From JAVJSD01 sp040219575 (lineage in GTDB: Bacteria; Planctomycetota; Planctomycetia; Pirellulales; Pirellulaceae), in NCBI GenBank assembly GCA_040219575.1, contig JAVJSD010000044.1, positions 47,726 to 111,725 on the forward strand: a stretch of DNA of 64,000 nt. Direction: 5' to 3'. Below are positions 18,019 through 27,158 of the stretch, one piece after another (position 1 is the first letter of the stretch; every line of letters starts with the position of its first letter). The translations under genes and the position numbers were made by a program. Under the pieces are notes generated by a model that saw only the letters and a list, made by a program, of their open reading frames with translations, was not told where the DNA came from and ran no database searches.

Positions 18019-18335
18019 GACACGACTCCTCGTATGCCCATAGCTGTGAACTCGACTTGTGGCCGTACACCCTGCCAATGAGTGTATCAGAGACCACTCG
18101 GACCAACCATCGCCTATTCGTCGGCTGACTTGAGAATTATTCCCCAGGTGGGGGTTCATTCCGCCAAATACGGGCTGCGGGCGACAGCGGCAATGACCGC
18201 GAACGCCCGCCGGGCCTCCCGAATAAGCTGCTTACGCTCCAGTTCGCCGTACCGACGCGCGGTCTCGCCTGCTGGCCTGGAATCCTGCTCGTCGCAATAA
18301 CCCCTTTCCCCAAAGTCACTTCTGTCGAATAGGCC

Positions 18336-18431
18336 AATTCAACACTCAACAATCATCACTCGTCAGTCATCAATAGGGGCCGAACGCCTTCAGTTTGAAT
18401 GACGATTGATGAGTGATGATTGTTGAAGTTG
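18336..18431. repeat. Imperfect inverted repeat, AACAATCATCACTC type
   Basis: The left part (CAACAATCATCACTCGTCAG) and right part (GATGAGTGATGATTGTTGAA) are complementary over about 25 bases. A decayed relative (GAGTGGTGATGGTTGAAGTT) lies just before the PLD-like gene at about 23912. Confidence 0.65.
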
Positions 18432-18583
18432 AGGGGGAGATGCAGCGATGTCACCGCGTGGTGACACGCCCCTTAATTCACCACCAAGGCCTACCTGTCG
18501 GCCGTTTGCGGTGAATTCAACGCCAATTCACCAGCATGTGCCACCAACCCCATCGGTCTTGCGGACATTCAATTCATCACCGG

Positions 18584-18955
18584 TCGAAACGCTCCGAAAC
18601 AACGCGGGGATGGCGAATCTCGTACGTGACGGCAAACACTCTTGGGGCGAAATCCGTGTCGTTGTAACGCACCGAAGGTGCATGGCAGGCCAGCCAAGGG
18701 CAAGATTGCGCAGCAATCGCCGCCTGCCGCACGCCTTCAGCGTGCCAAGGTTGTTGAGGCGTTCCACCCTCCCCAGGGCGGCACTCGCTGCGCTCGTTGG
18801 CCTCGGGCTGACCTGCCATGCACCTTCGGTGCGGAAGATGCCGGTCGAAACGCTCCGAAACAACGCAAGGATGCGCTCGTTGGCCCTCGGTTGGCTTGCC
18901 ATGCACCTTCGGTGCGGAAGATGCCGGTAATTCACCACCGCCTTCGCAACCCATG
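18584..18955. repeat. Copy of the 380-bp REP-like repeat (inverted relative to 62.4-63.1 kb)
   Basis: It contains GCACCGAAGGTGC hairpins at both ends, GGCAGGCCAGCC-type flanks and a CACGCCTTCAGCGTG hairpin. The first 95 bases (CGGTCGAAACGCTCCG to GTTGTAACGCACC) are near-identical, in reverse complement, to 63014-63112 and similar to 62640-62745. It occupies the gap 18019-19166, where I see no gene. Confidence 0.85.
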
Positions 18956-19095
18956 AAGTGTCGAGCGATTGGGCCTCCCTTTGCATCCTACCGCACGTCG
19001 CGCGCTTCCAATGTGGGAAGAACGCGCTTTTGACGCGCATCGGGCGCGCAGGCCTTCCGGCCTGATGCTGCGTTGTCGCTAAGAACTTGGGTGGC

Positions 19096-19164
19096 GGATG
19101 TCGCGAGACTTTGTGAAGCTCCGTCGTCCGTACCGAATCCCCGAACTCTCACGAGTTCGGCTAC
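19096..19164. repeat. Two-armed inverted-repeat element, GTAGC/GAACTC family (decayed left arm)
   Basis: The right arm CCGAACTCTCACGAGTTCGG followed by CTAC is intact. The left arm is diverged (TCGCGAGACTTTGTGAAG). The middle GAAGCTCCGTCGT matches the elements at 44412 and 44801. It ends two bases before the sulfatase stop codon. Confidence 0.65.
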
Positions 19165-19166
19165 CG

Positions 19167-20780
19167 CTAGTCGACATTGATTTCGCACTTTTTGGCCCAC
19201 TCGAGCCATTGCTTGCTCATCGAGGCGACGCGGTCGGGATGTGCGGCGGCGAGGTCGTGGGTTTCCGTGCGGTCGGTTTGCATGTCGTACAACTCCCAGC
19301 GACGACTGGTCACGCCCCATACCAGCTTCCAGCGCCCCTGCCGCAGGGCGCGGCTGCCGAACAGCGCCCAGGCCAGTGACGCGCGCTCCTGCGACGGCTT
19401 GCCCTGCAGAACGGGAACCAGGCTGACGCCTTCGGCCGGCGGCACGGGCTGGCCGCTGCGCTCCTGCGGGTAGGCTCCCCCGCCGAGTTCGATCAGCGTG
19501 GGCATGATATCAACCAGGTGGCCCACTTCGCGTGTGATGCCGCCGGGCTCGATGACGCCGGGCCAGCGGGCGATCAGCGGCGTGGAAATGCCCCCTTCGT
19601 GACACCAGGTCTTGTAGCGACGAAACGGCGTGCACTGCGCCCAGCCCCAACCGGGACCGCAGAAATCGTAGGTGTCGGCCGCGCCGGGCAACTTCTGGTT
19701 GTAGGCCCGCATGCCGGCCAGATCGCTGGGCAACGTGGCGCAGCCGCCGTTGTCCGAGAGGAACATGACCAGCGTGTTGTCGGCCGCGCCGAGCTCGTCG
19801 AGCGCCTTCAGCACGCGTCCGACGCCTTGATCCAACCGATCGACCATCGCGGCGTAGACTTCCATCCGGCGCCGCTCACGGACCAGGTCTTCGACCTGCT
19901 CCCAGGGCGTGATGTCGTAGTCGTACTTCCAGGGGCCGACCTTCTCGTCTGGCTGGGAAAGTTTCCAGGCGTCGTCGAGGATGCCGAGTTCGCGCTGCCG
20001 GGCGAAGCGACGCTGGCGGAGCGCGAAATAGCCGTCGTTGTACTTGCCGCGGTAGCGGGCGATGTCTTCCTCGGGCGCGTGCAGCGGGAAGTGCGGCGCG
20101 GTGTAGCAGAGGTGCAGGAAGAACGGCTTCTCGTCTTGCGACAGCTTCTTCAGCACGGCGATGGCGTGATCGCTGAAGGCGTCGGTGGTGTAGTAGTCCT
20201 GGGGGAATTCGGTGAGAATCTGTTCGTTGTGGGCGAACGGCCGCAGTTTGCCGCCGTTGTAAAACTCGGGATCGTGCTGGCCGGGATTGAAGTAGTTGCA
20301 GCAGCCGCTGAGCAGGCCGTAGTATTCGTCGAATCCGCGATCGATCGGCCGTCGTGGAGCGGTGCTGCCGAGATGCCACTTGCCGGTCATGGCGGTGTTG
20401 TAGCCGGCGTCGCGCATCACCTCGCCGATCGAGGCCATGTTGTCACGCAGCAGCCCGCCGTCGCCCTGGCGCGGGTGCAGTCCGGTGATCAGCGCCGCCC
20501 GCGTGGTGACGCACACCGCGCAGTTGTAGAACTGCGTGAACCGCATCCCCTGCCGCGCGAGGCGATCGAGATTCGGCGTGCGGATCTCTCCGCCGTAGCA
20601 ACCGAGATCGCTATAGCCGAGATCGTCGCACATAATCAGCAGCACGTTGGGCCGCTTGTCGTCGTCTCGCGCTTCCGCGGCCTGCGCGCCAAGGCAGGCG
20701 ATAAACCCAGTAGAAAGCGAGATGGTCGCCGCAACCAAAACGAAGAGGAGACGACGAGCTTTGCCGTGTGTTGGATTCAT
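19167..20780 (-). CDS. Arylsulfatase-type sulfatase with a variant formylglycine motif
   Basis: The 537-residue secreted sulfatase has a signal peptide (LLFVLVAATISLSTGFIACL). It then shows RPNVLLIMCDDLGYSDLGCY, containing the metal-binding Asp-Asp. Other features are RTPNLDRLARQGMRFTQFYN, CVTTRAALITG with Cys near residue 90, MTGKWHLGS, the HFPLHAP segment, FLSDNGGC and ISTPLIARWPGVI. The sulfatase signature is normally C-x-P/A-x-R; here it is C-V-T-T-R. It lies downstream of a DUF1501 gene on the same strand, separated by 204 bp with a perfect hairpin, so they may be co-transcribed. It would act in the periplasm on sulfated glycans or other sulfate esters. Confidence 0.93.
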   Translation of the reverse strand: MNPTHGKARRLLFVLVAATISLSTGFIACLGAQAAEARDDDKRPNVLLIMCDDLGYSDLGCYGGEIRTPNLDRLARQGMRFTQFYNCAVCVTTRAALITGLHPRQGDGGLLRDNMASIGEVMRDAGYNTAMTGKWHLGSTAPRRPIDRGFDEYYGLLSGCCNYFNPGQHDPEFYNGGKLRPFAHNEQILTEFPQDYYTTDAFSDHAIAVLKKLSQDEKPFFLHLCYTAPHFPLHAPEEDIARYRGKYNDGYFALRQRRFARQRELGILDDAWKLSQPDEKVGPWKYDYDITPWEQVEDLVRERRRMEVYAAMVDRLDQGVGRVLKALDELGAADNTLVMFLSDNGGCATLPSDLAGMRAYNQKLPGAADTYDFCGPGWGWAQCTPFRRYKTWCHEGGISTPLIARWPGVIEPGGITREVGHLVDIMPTLIELGGGAYPQERSGQPVPPAEGVSLVPVLQGKPSQERASLAWALFGSRALRQGRWKLVWGVTSRRWELYDMQTDRTETHDLAAAHPDRVASMSKQWLEWAKKCEINVD

Positions 20781-20851
20781 GGGTTTCTCCCGCGCGATGT
20801 TCGCAAATCGCCGTTAGGTTTTGGTCTTGTCGGTCAACTCGGGGAGCTCAC

Positions 20852-20910
20852 TCCCTTGCTGGCGCAACGGGCTCGGGGGTCTGCGGCGAGCCCGTTGCGC
20901 CAGCAAGGGA
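20852..20910. repeat. Perfect 24-bp inverted repeat, TCCCTTGCTGGCGC family
   Basis: TCCCTTGCTGGCGCAACGGG-CTCG (20852-20875) is exactly complementary to 20887-20910, with an 11-base loop. Relatives are at 42988-43048 (decayed), 37439-37463 (one arm) and 28094-28120 (one arm). It lies between the DUF1501 and sulfatase genes and would form a strong RNA hairpin in a shared transcript. Confidence 0.9.
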
Positions 20911-20984
20911 AGGCGCAAATCGGACAGCGCAATACTCAATACGCGGCGGGCCGCGAGAAAGCCCCGAAAACAGCAATCGTCGGC

Positions 20985-22430
20985 TCAGGCGAAGACGGAC
21001 GTCATGGGGCGGCCGATGTCGACCAGGTCGAACTCGCGGCCCTCGGGCGTGGTGGCGCGAAGATCGCTGATTCCCAGGGCGTGGTAGACGGTGGCGGCGA
21101 GGTCTTCCGGTCCCACTGCGTCGTCGATGGGGTAGCCGGCGATCCGGTCGGAGGCGCCCATCACGTAGCCGCGCTTGACGCCCCCGCCGGCGAGGACCAC
21201 GGTCTGGCAATGCGTCCAGTGGTCGCGGCCGTTCTCGCCCCCGGCGCGCGGATCGCCCACCTTGGGCGTGCGGCCCATCTCCGAGACCAGCACCACCAGC
21301 GTCTCCTCCAGCAGGCCCCGTTGATCCAGGTCCTCGATCAACGCGCTGTACGACGCATCCAGCAACGGCAGCAGATAGCTCTTCAGGCAGTTGAAATTGT
21401 CGCGATGCGTGTCCCAGGAATTGCACTGCCCGATCTTGTTGCGGTCGCCTTTCTTCCAGAACACCGAGACGAACGGCACGCCCCCCTCGATCAGGCGACG
21501 GGCCATCAGAAAGCTCTGGCAGTTCACGTCCGGCCCGTAGCGCTCGCGGACCGACTGCGGTTCGCCGGTGAGATCGAAGGCGCCCTTGGAGCTGGCCGAG
21601 TGCAGCAGCGACAGCGCCTTCTGGCGATGACGGTCGAGCGCCACGACGCGGGCGGTGCGCTCCACGCCGCGCGAAACGTCGTCGAGATCGGCGAGCAGGC
21701 GGCGGCGGTTATCGAGCCGCGCCAGCGACACCTCCTTGGGGAGTTCGAGCGCCGGCAGCGTGAACTGGCCGGGCTTGTCGTCGTCGCCCAACAAAAACAG
21801 CGGGTCGTACATGACTCCCAGCTTCGCGCCGAATTGCCCGGCCCGCACGTACTGGGCCGAGTGGGCGTTGGCCGGCAGGGCGACCTGGGGCGGCATCTTC
21901 GACTCGTATTCCAACTTCGACGCCACCACCGACCCGATGTAGGGCCAGTCGTCGGACTGCGGCGTGCGATTGAGCCGCTGGATGCCGAAGGTGATGTCGG
22001 GCTCGCGGCCGGTGAGATAGTAGTAGGCGCCCGTGTGATGCGCGTCGCCGATGACGGCCCGGCCGCGCTGCCCCATCGAACGGACGAGCGAGACGCGGTC
22101 CATCACGCGTGTCATCTTCGGCAGGTGCTCGCAGATCTCGACGCCGGGCAGCGTGGTGGCGACCGGCTTGAATTCGCCGCGGCACTCGACCGGCGACTCC
22201 GGCTTCATGTCGAGCGTGTCGATATGGCTCATGCCGCCGTCGAGATAGATGAAGATGCAGCGTTTGGCCTTGCCGAATCCCGGCAGGTGGGAGCCTCGGC
22301 CGGCGTTTTGCTCCCGGGCGGCCAGTAGTTGGGGCCAGCTGAGTCCCAGCATGCCGAGGGCGCCGGCTTGCAACAGGCTGCGGCGAGAAACAGGACCAGG
22401 ACAGGCGCTGAGGTGCGGCTTCGACGGCAT
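20985..22430 (-). CDS. DUF1501 family protein (sulfatase/alkaline phosphatase superfamily), Tat-type leader
   Basis: The 481-residue protein has a twin-arginine-like leader (SRRSLLQAGALGMLGLSWPQ). The DUF1501 core is KRCIFIYLDGGMSHIDTLDM, HLPKMTRVMDRVSLVRSM, the insert with AHHTGAYYYLTGREP, and FLMARRLIEGGVPFVSVFW. It continues with NSWDTHRDNFNCLKSYLLPL, LVVLVSEMGRTPKVGD and GRDHWTHCQTVVLAGGGVKR. The Asp and His residues in WDTH, GRDHW and LDGG are the likely metal ligands. Export through Tat suggests the cofactor is bound before secretion. It precedes a sulfatase gene, as often in planctomycetes. The substrate is unknown. Confidence 0.92.
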   Translation of the reverse strand: MPSKPHLSACPGPVSRRSLLQAGALGMLGLSWPQLLAAREQNAGRGSHLPGFGKAKRCIFIYLDGGMSHIDTLDMKPESPVECRGEFKPVATTLPGVEICEHLPKMTRVMDRVSLVRSMGQRGRAVIGDAHHTGAYYYLTGREPDITFGIQRLNRTPQSDDWPYIGSVVASKLEYESKMPPQVALPANAHSAQYVRAGQFGAKLGVMYDPLFLLGDDDKPGQFTLPALELPKEVSLARLDNRRRLLADLDDVSRGVERTARVVALDRHRQKALSLLHSASSKGAFDLTGEPQSVRERYGPDVNCQSFLMARRLIEGGVPFVSVFWKKGDRNKIGQCNSWDTHRDNFNCLKSYLLPLLDASYSALIEDLDQRGLLEETLVVLVSEMGRTPKVGDPRAGGENGRDHWTHCQTVVLAGGGVKRGYVMGASDRIAGYPIDDAVGPEDLAATVYHALGISDLRATTPEGREFDLVDIGRPMTSVFA

Positions 22431-22748
22431 CCTTCTCGGTCTCCCTCGAATTGCTCGAAGTTTGAAAGGCGGCGGGGCGGGCTCTGCATGGAGGGGCGTC
22501 AGTGCGGGGGCGTCTCCGCAACCAGACTACCAGGAACGACTTGCGCCGGTCAACACTTTTCATTGTTTTGGCGGCCTCCGCCCTGCTCCCCTTTCCTCGG
22601 CTGTCCGCTTTTGCGCGCTTGACGATTGGCTTGGTGCGCGCGTTCAATCGGTGCGCCGCCCCCGCTCTGCGAAGCGTGGTCAAGTTGCTACGATGAATGT
22701 CGCGCGCGGCGGCTGAACTCGACCGCACCTTTTCACGGAGGCTTTCTG
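22431..22748. other. Divergent intergenic region (DUF1501 / aldolase)
   Basis: This 318-bp spacer carries two divergent upstream regions. I find no convincing -35/-10 pair and no repeat. Confidence 0.5.
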
Positions 22749-23798
22749 ATGGACAAAATCGTCAAACTTCTCGGCGACGACGCGACCGCGTTATTGGAGC
22801 ACCGCTGCCAGGGCATCTCGCAGGATCAACTACACCTGCCTTCGCCCGATTTCGTCGAACGGATTTTTCTTCCCAGCGATCGCCCGACGCGCGTGCTGGT
22901 CAACCTGCAGCGGCTGCTGGGAACGGGCCGGCTGGCCGACACCGGCTATGTGTCGATCTTGCCGGTCGACCAGGGCATCGAGCATACGGCGGGGGCGTCG
23001 TTCGCGCCGAACCCGATCTACTTCGATCCGGAGAACATCGTCAAGCTGGCGATCGAGGGGGGCTGCAACGCGGTGGCGTCGACGTTCGGCGTGCTGGGAT
23101 CGGTCGCGCGGCGGTACGCCCATCGCATTCCTTTCATCGTCAAGATCAACCACAACGAGTTGCTCACCTATCCCAACAAGTTCGACCAGATCATGTTCGG
23201 ACACGTCGATCGCGCTTTCGACATGGGCGCGGCGGCGGTCGGGGCCACGATCTATTTCGGTTCGGAGGAGTCGAACCGGCAGATCGTCGAGGTGGCCGAG
23301 GCGTTCGAGCGGGCCCACGAATTGGGCATGGCCACGATTCTGTGGTGCTACTTGCGGAACAACGCCTTCAAGGCCGACAAGGACTACCACGTGGCGGCCG
23401 ACCTGACCGGGCAGGCGAACCATCTGGGCGTGACGCTGTTGGCCGACATCATCAAGCAGAAGCTGCCGGAGAACAACGGCGGCTTCAACGCCATCAAGTT
23501 CGCCAAGACCTCGCCGATCGTGTACGAGAAGCTGACGACCGATCACCCCATCGACCTCTGCCGCTACCAGGTGGCCAACTGCTACATGGGACGCTGCGGC
23601 TTGATCAATTCCGGCGGCGCCTCCTCGGGCGCGGGCGACCTGGCCGAAGCGGTGCGGACCGCCGTCATCAACAACCGCGCCGGCGGCATGGGACAGATCA
23701 GCGGCCGCAAGGCCTTCCAGCGGCCGATGCAGGAAGGCGCCGAGTTGCTGCAAGCGATTCAGGATGTGTATCTGGAGAAGAAGATCACCATTGCGTAG
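22749..23798 (+). CDS. fbaB: Class I fructose-bisphosphate aldolase (DhnA/FbaB type)
   Basis: The 349-residue Schiff-base aldolase interconverts fructose 1,6-bisphosphate with dihydroxyacetone phosphate and glyceraldehyde 3-phosphate. Signatures are YVSILPVDQGIEHTAGASFA, PIYFDPENIVKLAIEGGCNA, FIVKINHNELLTYPN, MGAAAVGATIYFGSEES, WCYLRNNAFK, AIKFAKTSP and GLINSGGASSGAGDLAEAVR. ATG 22749 follows GGAGG at good distance. Length fits the bacterial DhnA-like class I family. It is monocistronic by spacing and acts in central carbon metabolism. Confidence 0.95.
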   Translation: MDKIVKLLGDDATALLEHRCQGISQDQLHLPSPDFVERIFLPSDRPTRVLVNLQRLLGTGRLADTGYVSILPVDQGIEHTAGASFAPNPIYFDPENIVKLAIEGGCNAVASTFGVLGSVARRYAHRIPFIVKINHNELLTYPNKFDQIMFGHVDRAFDMGAAAVGATIYFGSEESNRQIVEVAEAFERAHELGMATILWCYLRNNAFKADKDYHVAADLTGQANHLGVTLLADIIKQKLPENNGGFNAIKFAKTSPIVYEKLTTDHPIDLCRYQVANCYMGRCGLINSGGASSGAGDLAEAVRTAVINNRAGGMGQISGRKAFQRPMQEGAELLQAIQDVYLEKKITIA

Positions 23799-23941
23799 CG
23801 TGTTTGTGGATCTTCCCTTCACTTCGTCGGTCGTCGATCAACACCTCAGTATTCAGCCATTCCGCAATCAGCAGGCGACGCTCGATCGGATTGAGGATCG
23901 TCGATTTGCTGAGTGGTGATGGTTGAAGTTAAGGGAGGCCC

Positions 23942-24625
23942 ATGGACTTGCCGCAGATTGATTTGCTGTTGAAGCAGACGCTTTCCGATCGGCGGATGTC
24001 GCGCGGTGAGAAGCGTGTATTGTCGCGCGTGGTCGACGAGTTACGGGCCGATGAGCAGCAGCTGGGCGTGTTGCGCAGTCGGGCGTTCGAGACCGCGCGG
24101 GGCGAACTCGTCGGCCCGGAGGCGAAGGAGGTGCTGGACTGGCTCGAGGAGGCGGTCAAGACGTTTCAGCAAAAGCCGAACGTCGAGGCCTTTCCGGACG
24201 AGGTGTTCTTCAGCCCGGGCGAACATTGCGCGCGGAAGATCGTGTCGCTGTTCGACGCCGCGTCGAGCCGGGTCGATGTGTGCGTATTCACGATCACCGA
24301 CGACCGGATCACCAACGCCATTCTCGACGCGCTGGGGCGCGGCGTGGCGTTGCGAATCGTGACGGACAACGACAAGGCGTTCGACGTCGGCTCGGACATC
24401 GACCGCCTGCGGCGGGCTCGCGTGCCGGTCCGCGTCGATCAGAGCGAATACCACATGCACCACAAGTTCGCCGTGTTCGACGACGCGACGCTGCTGACCG
24501 GCAGCTTCAACTGGACGCGCAGCGCGGCGCGGGTGAACGAGGAGAACTTCCTGGTCACCCGCAACGCCAAGCTGGTGCGGCCGTACGCCGAGCAGTTCGA
24601 CCGGCTGTGGGATCAGTGGGCGTGA
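23942..24625 (+). CDS. Phospholipase D-like protein with a single HKD motif and N-terminal helical domain
   Basis: The 227-residue protein contains one HKD motif: H173-x-K175-x4-D180 in HMHHKFAVFDD, followed by LLTGSFNWTRSAARVNEEN. One motif per chain implies a dimer, as in Nuc endonuclease and mitochondrial PLD6/Zucchini. Residues 1-45 (PQIDLLLKQTLSDRRMSRGE) look like a TerB-type helical domain, and residues 80-100 (FFSPGEHCARKIVSLFDAAS) open the PLD fold. No signal peptide is present, so it is probably cytosolic, acting on nucleic acid or a phospholipid. Substrate uncertain. Confidence 0.85.
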   Translation: MDLPQIDLLLKQTLSDRRMSRGEKRVLSRVVDELRADEQQLGVLRSRAFETARGELVGPEAKEVLDWLEEAVKTFQQKPNVEAFPDEVFFSPGEHCARKIVSLFDAASSRVDVCVFTITDDRITNAILDALGRGVALRIVTDNDKAFDVGSDIDRLRRARVPVRVDQSEYHMHHKFAVFDDATLLTGSFNWTRSAARVNEENFLVTRNAKLVRPYAEQFDRLWDQWA

Positions 24626-24851
24626 TGCTCGCCGACGTGCAACGCAGCGGCGGAATTCGCGTGCGACGGCTTGAAATTTCGTCTTGACGCACGCGGCGGG
24701 TCCTGGGACACTCCGCCGCCCCAACCGCAAGTTGGGGGATGTGCCGCGAACCACGGCGTCTGCACCCGCACGTAGGCATCCCGCAGGCGCGCCGCCAACG
24801 CGGCATCCGTAGCCCAGCGTTTCTTATCCCATGGAGGGGAGAGCGAAAGAC

Positions 24852-25511
24852 ATGAAGTCGACCATTTGGACGAGCATTCTGGCGATGCTCTTGGCAGCAG
24901 TGATTGGATGCGGCGGCGACAACCCACCGGCCGGCGATGGCGACGATGCGGGCGGCGGCGACGATTCCGCGGCGACGACTCCCACCACTCCGCCCACGCC
25001 GAAGGCAGCGCAGCTTCCTCCGGAAGACGCCACTCCCGACGTGGTGGTGGCGACCTTCCTCGATTCGCTCCGCAGCGGCGACGACGCCACGGCCGAAGCG
25101 CTGCTCACCGAGCGGGCCCGCATCGAGACCGAACGGGCGAATCTCGCGGTCGAACCGCCGGGAACGCCCTCGGCGAGATACGCCGTGGGGCAGGTGCAGT
25201 ACGTCACCGAAAACAAGGACGGCGCCCACGTCGGGAGCGTCTGGGAGGATAGCTACGACGACGGCACGACCGCGACGTACAACGTCACCTGGGTCCTGCG
25301 CCGGCAGTCGCAGGGCTGGCGGATCGTCGGACTGGCCACACAACCACGGCCCGACAAGCCCGAGATTTTCCTCAATTTCGAGAACCCGCAAGAAATGCTC
25401 GACAAGGTGGCCAAGGCCAACGCCGAGCTGACCGGCGAAGGGCAGGAGACGCCCGCCGCCACGACCGCGCAGAATCCTGACGTTCCGCCCAGCAAATCCT
25501 TCCAGCGCTAA
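24852..25511 (+). CDS. Lipoprotein with a DUF4878/NTF2-like domain
   Basis: The 219-residue protein has a lipoprotein leader (MKSTIWTSILAMLLAAVIGC) with lipobox AVIGC. A Gly/Asp/Thr/Pro-rich linker follows. The globular part (about residues 65-160) begins DATPDVVVATFLDSLRSGDD and has alternating strands (YAVGQVQYVTENKDGAHV, TYNVTWVLRRQSQGWRIVGL), which resembles NTF2-like domains of other lipoproteins. ATG 24852 has a GGAGGGGAG sequence upstream, better than the ATG at 24831. Role unknown. Confidence 0.8.
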   Translation: MKSTIWTSILAMLLAAVIGCGGDNPPAGDGDDAGGGDDSAATTPTTPPTPKAAQLPPEDATPDVVVATFLDSLRSGDDATAEALLTERARIETERANLAVEPPGTPSARYAVGQVQYVTENKDGAHVGSVWEDSYDDGTTATYNVTWVLRRQSQGWRIVGLATQPRPDKPEIFLNFENPQEMLDKVAKANAELTGEGQETPAATTAQNPDVPPSKSFQR

Positions 25512-25629
25512 ACGGCGCGCCCAAGCTGCGGCATTCGACAGCGAGGTCGTACGGCCTCGCTGTCGTCGTTGCGTCGCAAAGCCTGGTCGCCTGCGCGGCG
25601 CTCGTGCAGCGTGACAGCTAAGAATGGGG

Positions 25630-25720
25630 GTAGCAGAAGTCGTGAGACTTCTGGCAGCTCAGGCGTCGTCACGCGTTCTTGAACTCTGACGTATTCCTGA
25701 ACTCTCACGAGTTCAGCTAC
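25630..25720. repeat. Full two-armed element, GTAGC...GCTAC
   Basis: The left arm is GTAGCAGAAGTCGTGAGACT, continuing TCTG. The right arm is GAACTCTCACGAGTTCAGCT, continuing AC. Each arm is a hairpin, the loops GTGA and TCAC are complementary, and the arms are inverted repeats of each other. The middle carries an extra GAACTCTGACGTATTC half arm. It lies between the converging lipoprotein and S41 protease genes. Confidence 0.8.
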
Positions 25721-25773
25721 TCTGGGATCATGCCGTCGCGAGGCGCTGGCGCCGAAGCACGACGTGCGGCGGT

Positions 25774-27093
25774 TCAGGCCTTTTTGGTCTTCGCCGCCGA
25801 CTCGGCCAGTTTCTGCTGCAGGAACTCGACCGCCTTCTCGAGTTGCGGATCGTCGAGCGCCGCCGGCTGTTCCGCGTCGGCCGAATCAATCGGATCGACG
25901 ACCGGCAGCACATCGCGATCGCGTCGCTGCCGCAGCATGGCCTCCAATCCCTCGGAGTTGAGTTTGACTTCCAATCCGTCGTTCGGACGAACGCCCCAGT
26001 CTTCCTCGTCGGCGGCGTTATCGCGACGATGGATGTTCTTGCCGCTGGGCCGCCAGTAGCTGGCGGTGGTCAGCTTCAACGCGCTCTTGCCTCCCTCGAG
26101 GCGAATCACGTTCTGCACGGTCCCCTTGCCCCAGGAACGCTCGCCGACGACCGCCGCCCGGCCGTGATCCTGCAGGCAGGCGGCCACGATTTCGCTGGCG
26201 CTGGCCGACACGCCGTTGGTCAACACGACGATCGGCATGTCCTGCGGCACGATGGTGTTGGCGGCGTTGGCCTCGTACTTTGATTTCACGGTTCTTCCGC
26301 GGCCGCGCGTGCTGACGATCGCGCCGCGGTCGATGAACATGTCGCAGATCTCGACGGCGGCCGTCAACAGTCCGCCCGAGTTGCCGCGCAGATCGAGAAT
26401 CAACGCGTCCACCGGATGGTCCTTGAATTGCAGGGCGGAGCGCAGCTCCTCCACCGAGTCGTCGCCGAAGTTGGTCAGCCGTATGTAACCGATCCGCGGA
26501 TCATCGATCAGGTAGAACCGCCAGGTTCCGTCGGGCCGCCGCAGGTCGCCCTTGACCGATTCGATGGGGATGCGGGCCCGCTTGATCGAGAAATGCACCA
26601 GTTCCGGCTGGCCTTCGCGTCGCACGTCGAGTTCGACCGCTTCGCCCGGTTTGCCGCGCATCAGGTCGACGGTGTCCGAGAGCGGCATGCCCAGGGTGTC
26701 TTCCCCGTCGATGGTCTCGATCACGTCGCCGGCGTGCATGCCGGCCTCGAACGCCGGCGTGTTGGGCAACGGGCTGACGACCGTCAGCCGCTTGGTCTGT
26801 TCGCCCATCTCGACTTCGATGCCGATGCCGCCGAATTCCTGGTTCAGCGATTCGTCGAAGTGCCGCAGATCATCGGGGCTGATGTAGTTGCTGTGCGCGT
26901 CGAGGTCGCTGACCATGCCCCGCATCGCGCTTTCGAACAGCGCGCGGCGGTCGACCTCCTCGACGTACTGGTCCTCGATGATGTCCATCGTCTCGCTGAC
27001 GATGTCGGCGTAGTAGTTGTGCGTCGCCTCCTGGTAGCACATCAGCGAAACCACGCAGGTGACGATGATCAGCAGGATGTTGCGCAGCGGCAT
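25774..27093 (-). CDS. S41 family carboxy-terminal processing protease
   Basis: The 439-residue protease is membrane anchored or exported through an N-terminal segment (LRNILLIIVTCVVSLMCYQE). A helical region (YADIVSETMDIIEDQYVEEV) precedes a PDZ domain (about residues 90-170: GIGIEVEMGEQTKRLTVVSP, GMHAGDVIETIDGEDT). The peptidase core is IGYIRLTNFGDDSVEELRSA, LILDLRGNSGGLLTAAVEIC, catalytic Ser in NGVSASASEIVA (about residue 298) and Lys in GERSWGKGTVQ (about 321). The open frame continues to 27708 but ATG 27093 is preceded by AGAGG and gives a proper N-terminus. It lies 66 bp downstream of the hydrolase, so they probably share a transcript. Role: cleavage of periplasmic protein C-termini. 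Confidence 0.94.
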   Translation of the reverse strand: MPLRNILLIIVTCVVSLMCYQEATHNYYADIVSETMDIIEDQYVEEVDRRALFESAMRGMVSDLDAHSNYISPDDLRHFDESLNQEFGGIGIEVEMGEQTKRLTVVSPLPNTPAFEAGMHAGDVIETIDGEDTLGMPLSDTVDLMRGKPGEAVELDVRREGQPELVHFSIKRARIPIESVKGDLRRPDGTWRFYLIDDPRIGYIRLTNFGDDSVEELRSALQFKDHPVDALILDLRGNSGGLLTAAVEICDMFIDRGAIVSTRGRGRTVKSKYEANAANTIVPQDMPIVVLTNGVSASASEIVAACLQDHGRAAVVGERSWGKGTVQNVIRLEGGKSALKLTTASYWRPSGKNIHRRDNAADEEDWGVRPNDGLEVKLNSEGLEAMLRQRRDRDVLPVVDPIDSADAEQPAALDDPQLEKAVEFLQQKLAESAAKTKKA

Positions 27094-27158
27094 CGGCGGG
27101 CCTCTTTCAGAGTCGGTTTCGCGAAATCCCTCGCCAGCAGGGAAGCGTCGTACGAATT

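Noticed and set aside
18448..19040. Overlapping frames of 100-170 residues at 18.4-19.0 kb
   Set aside because: They are translations of the 380-bp repeat on both strands and reappear at 62.4-63.1 kb in other frames.
19518..22328. 936-residue open frame on the + strand opposite the sulfatase and DUF1501 genes
   Set aside because: Antisense shadow spanning two well-supported genes and the hairpin between them; no recognisable motif.
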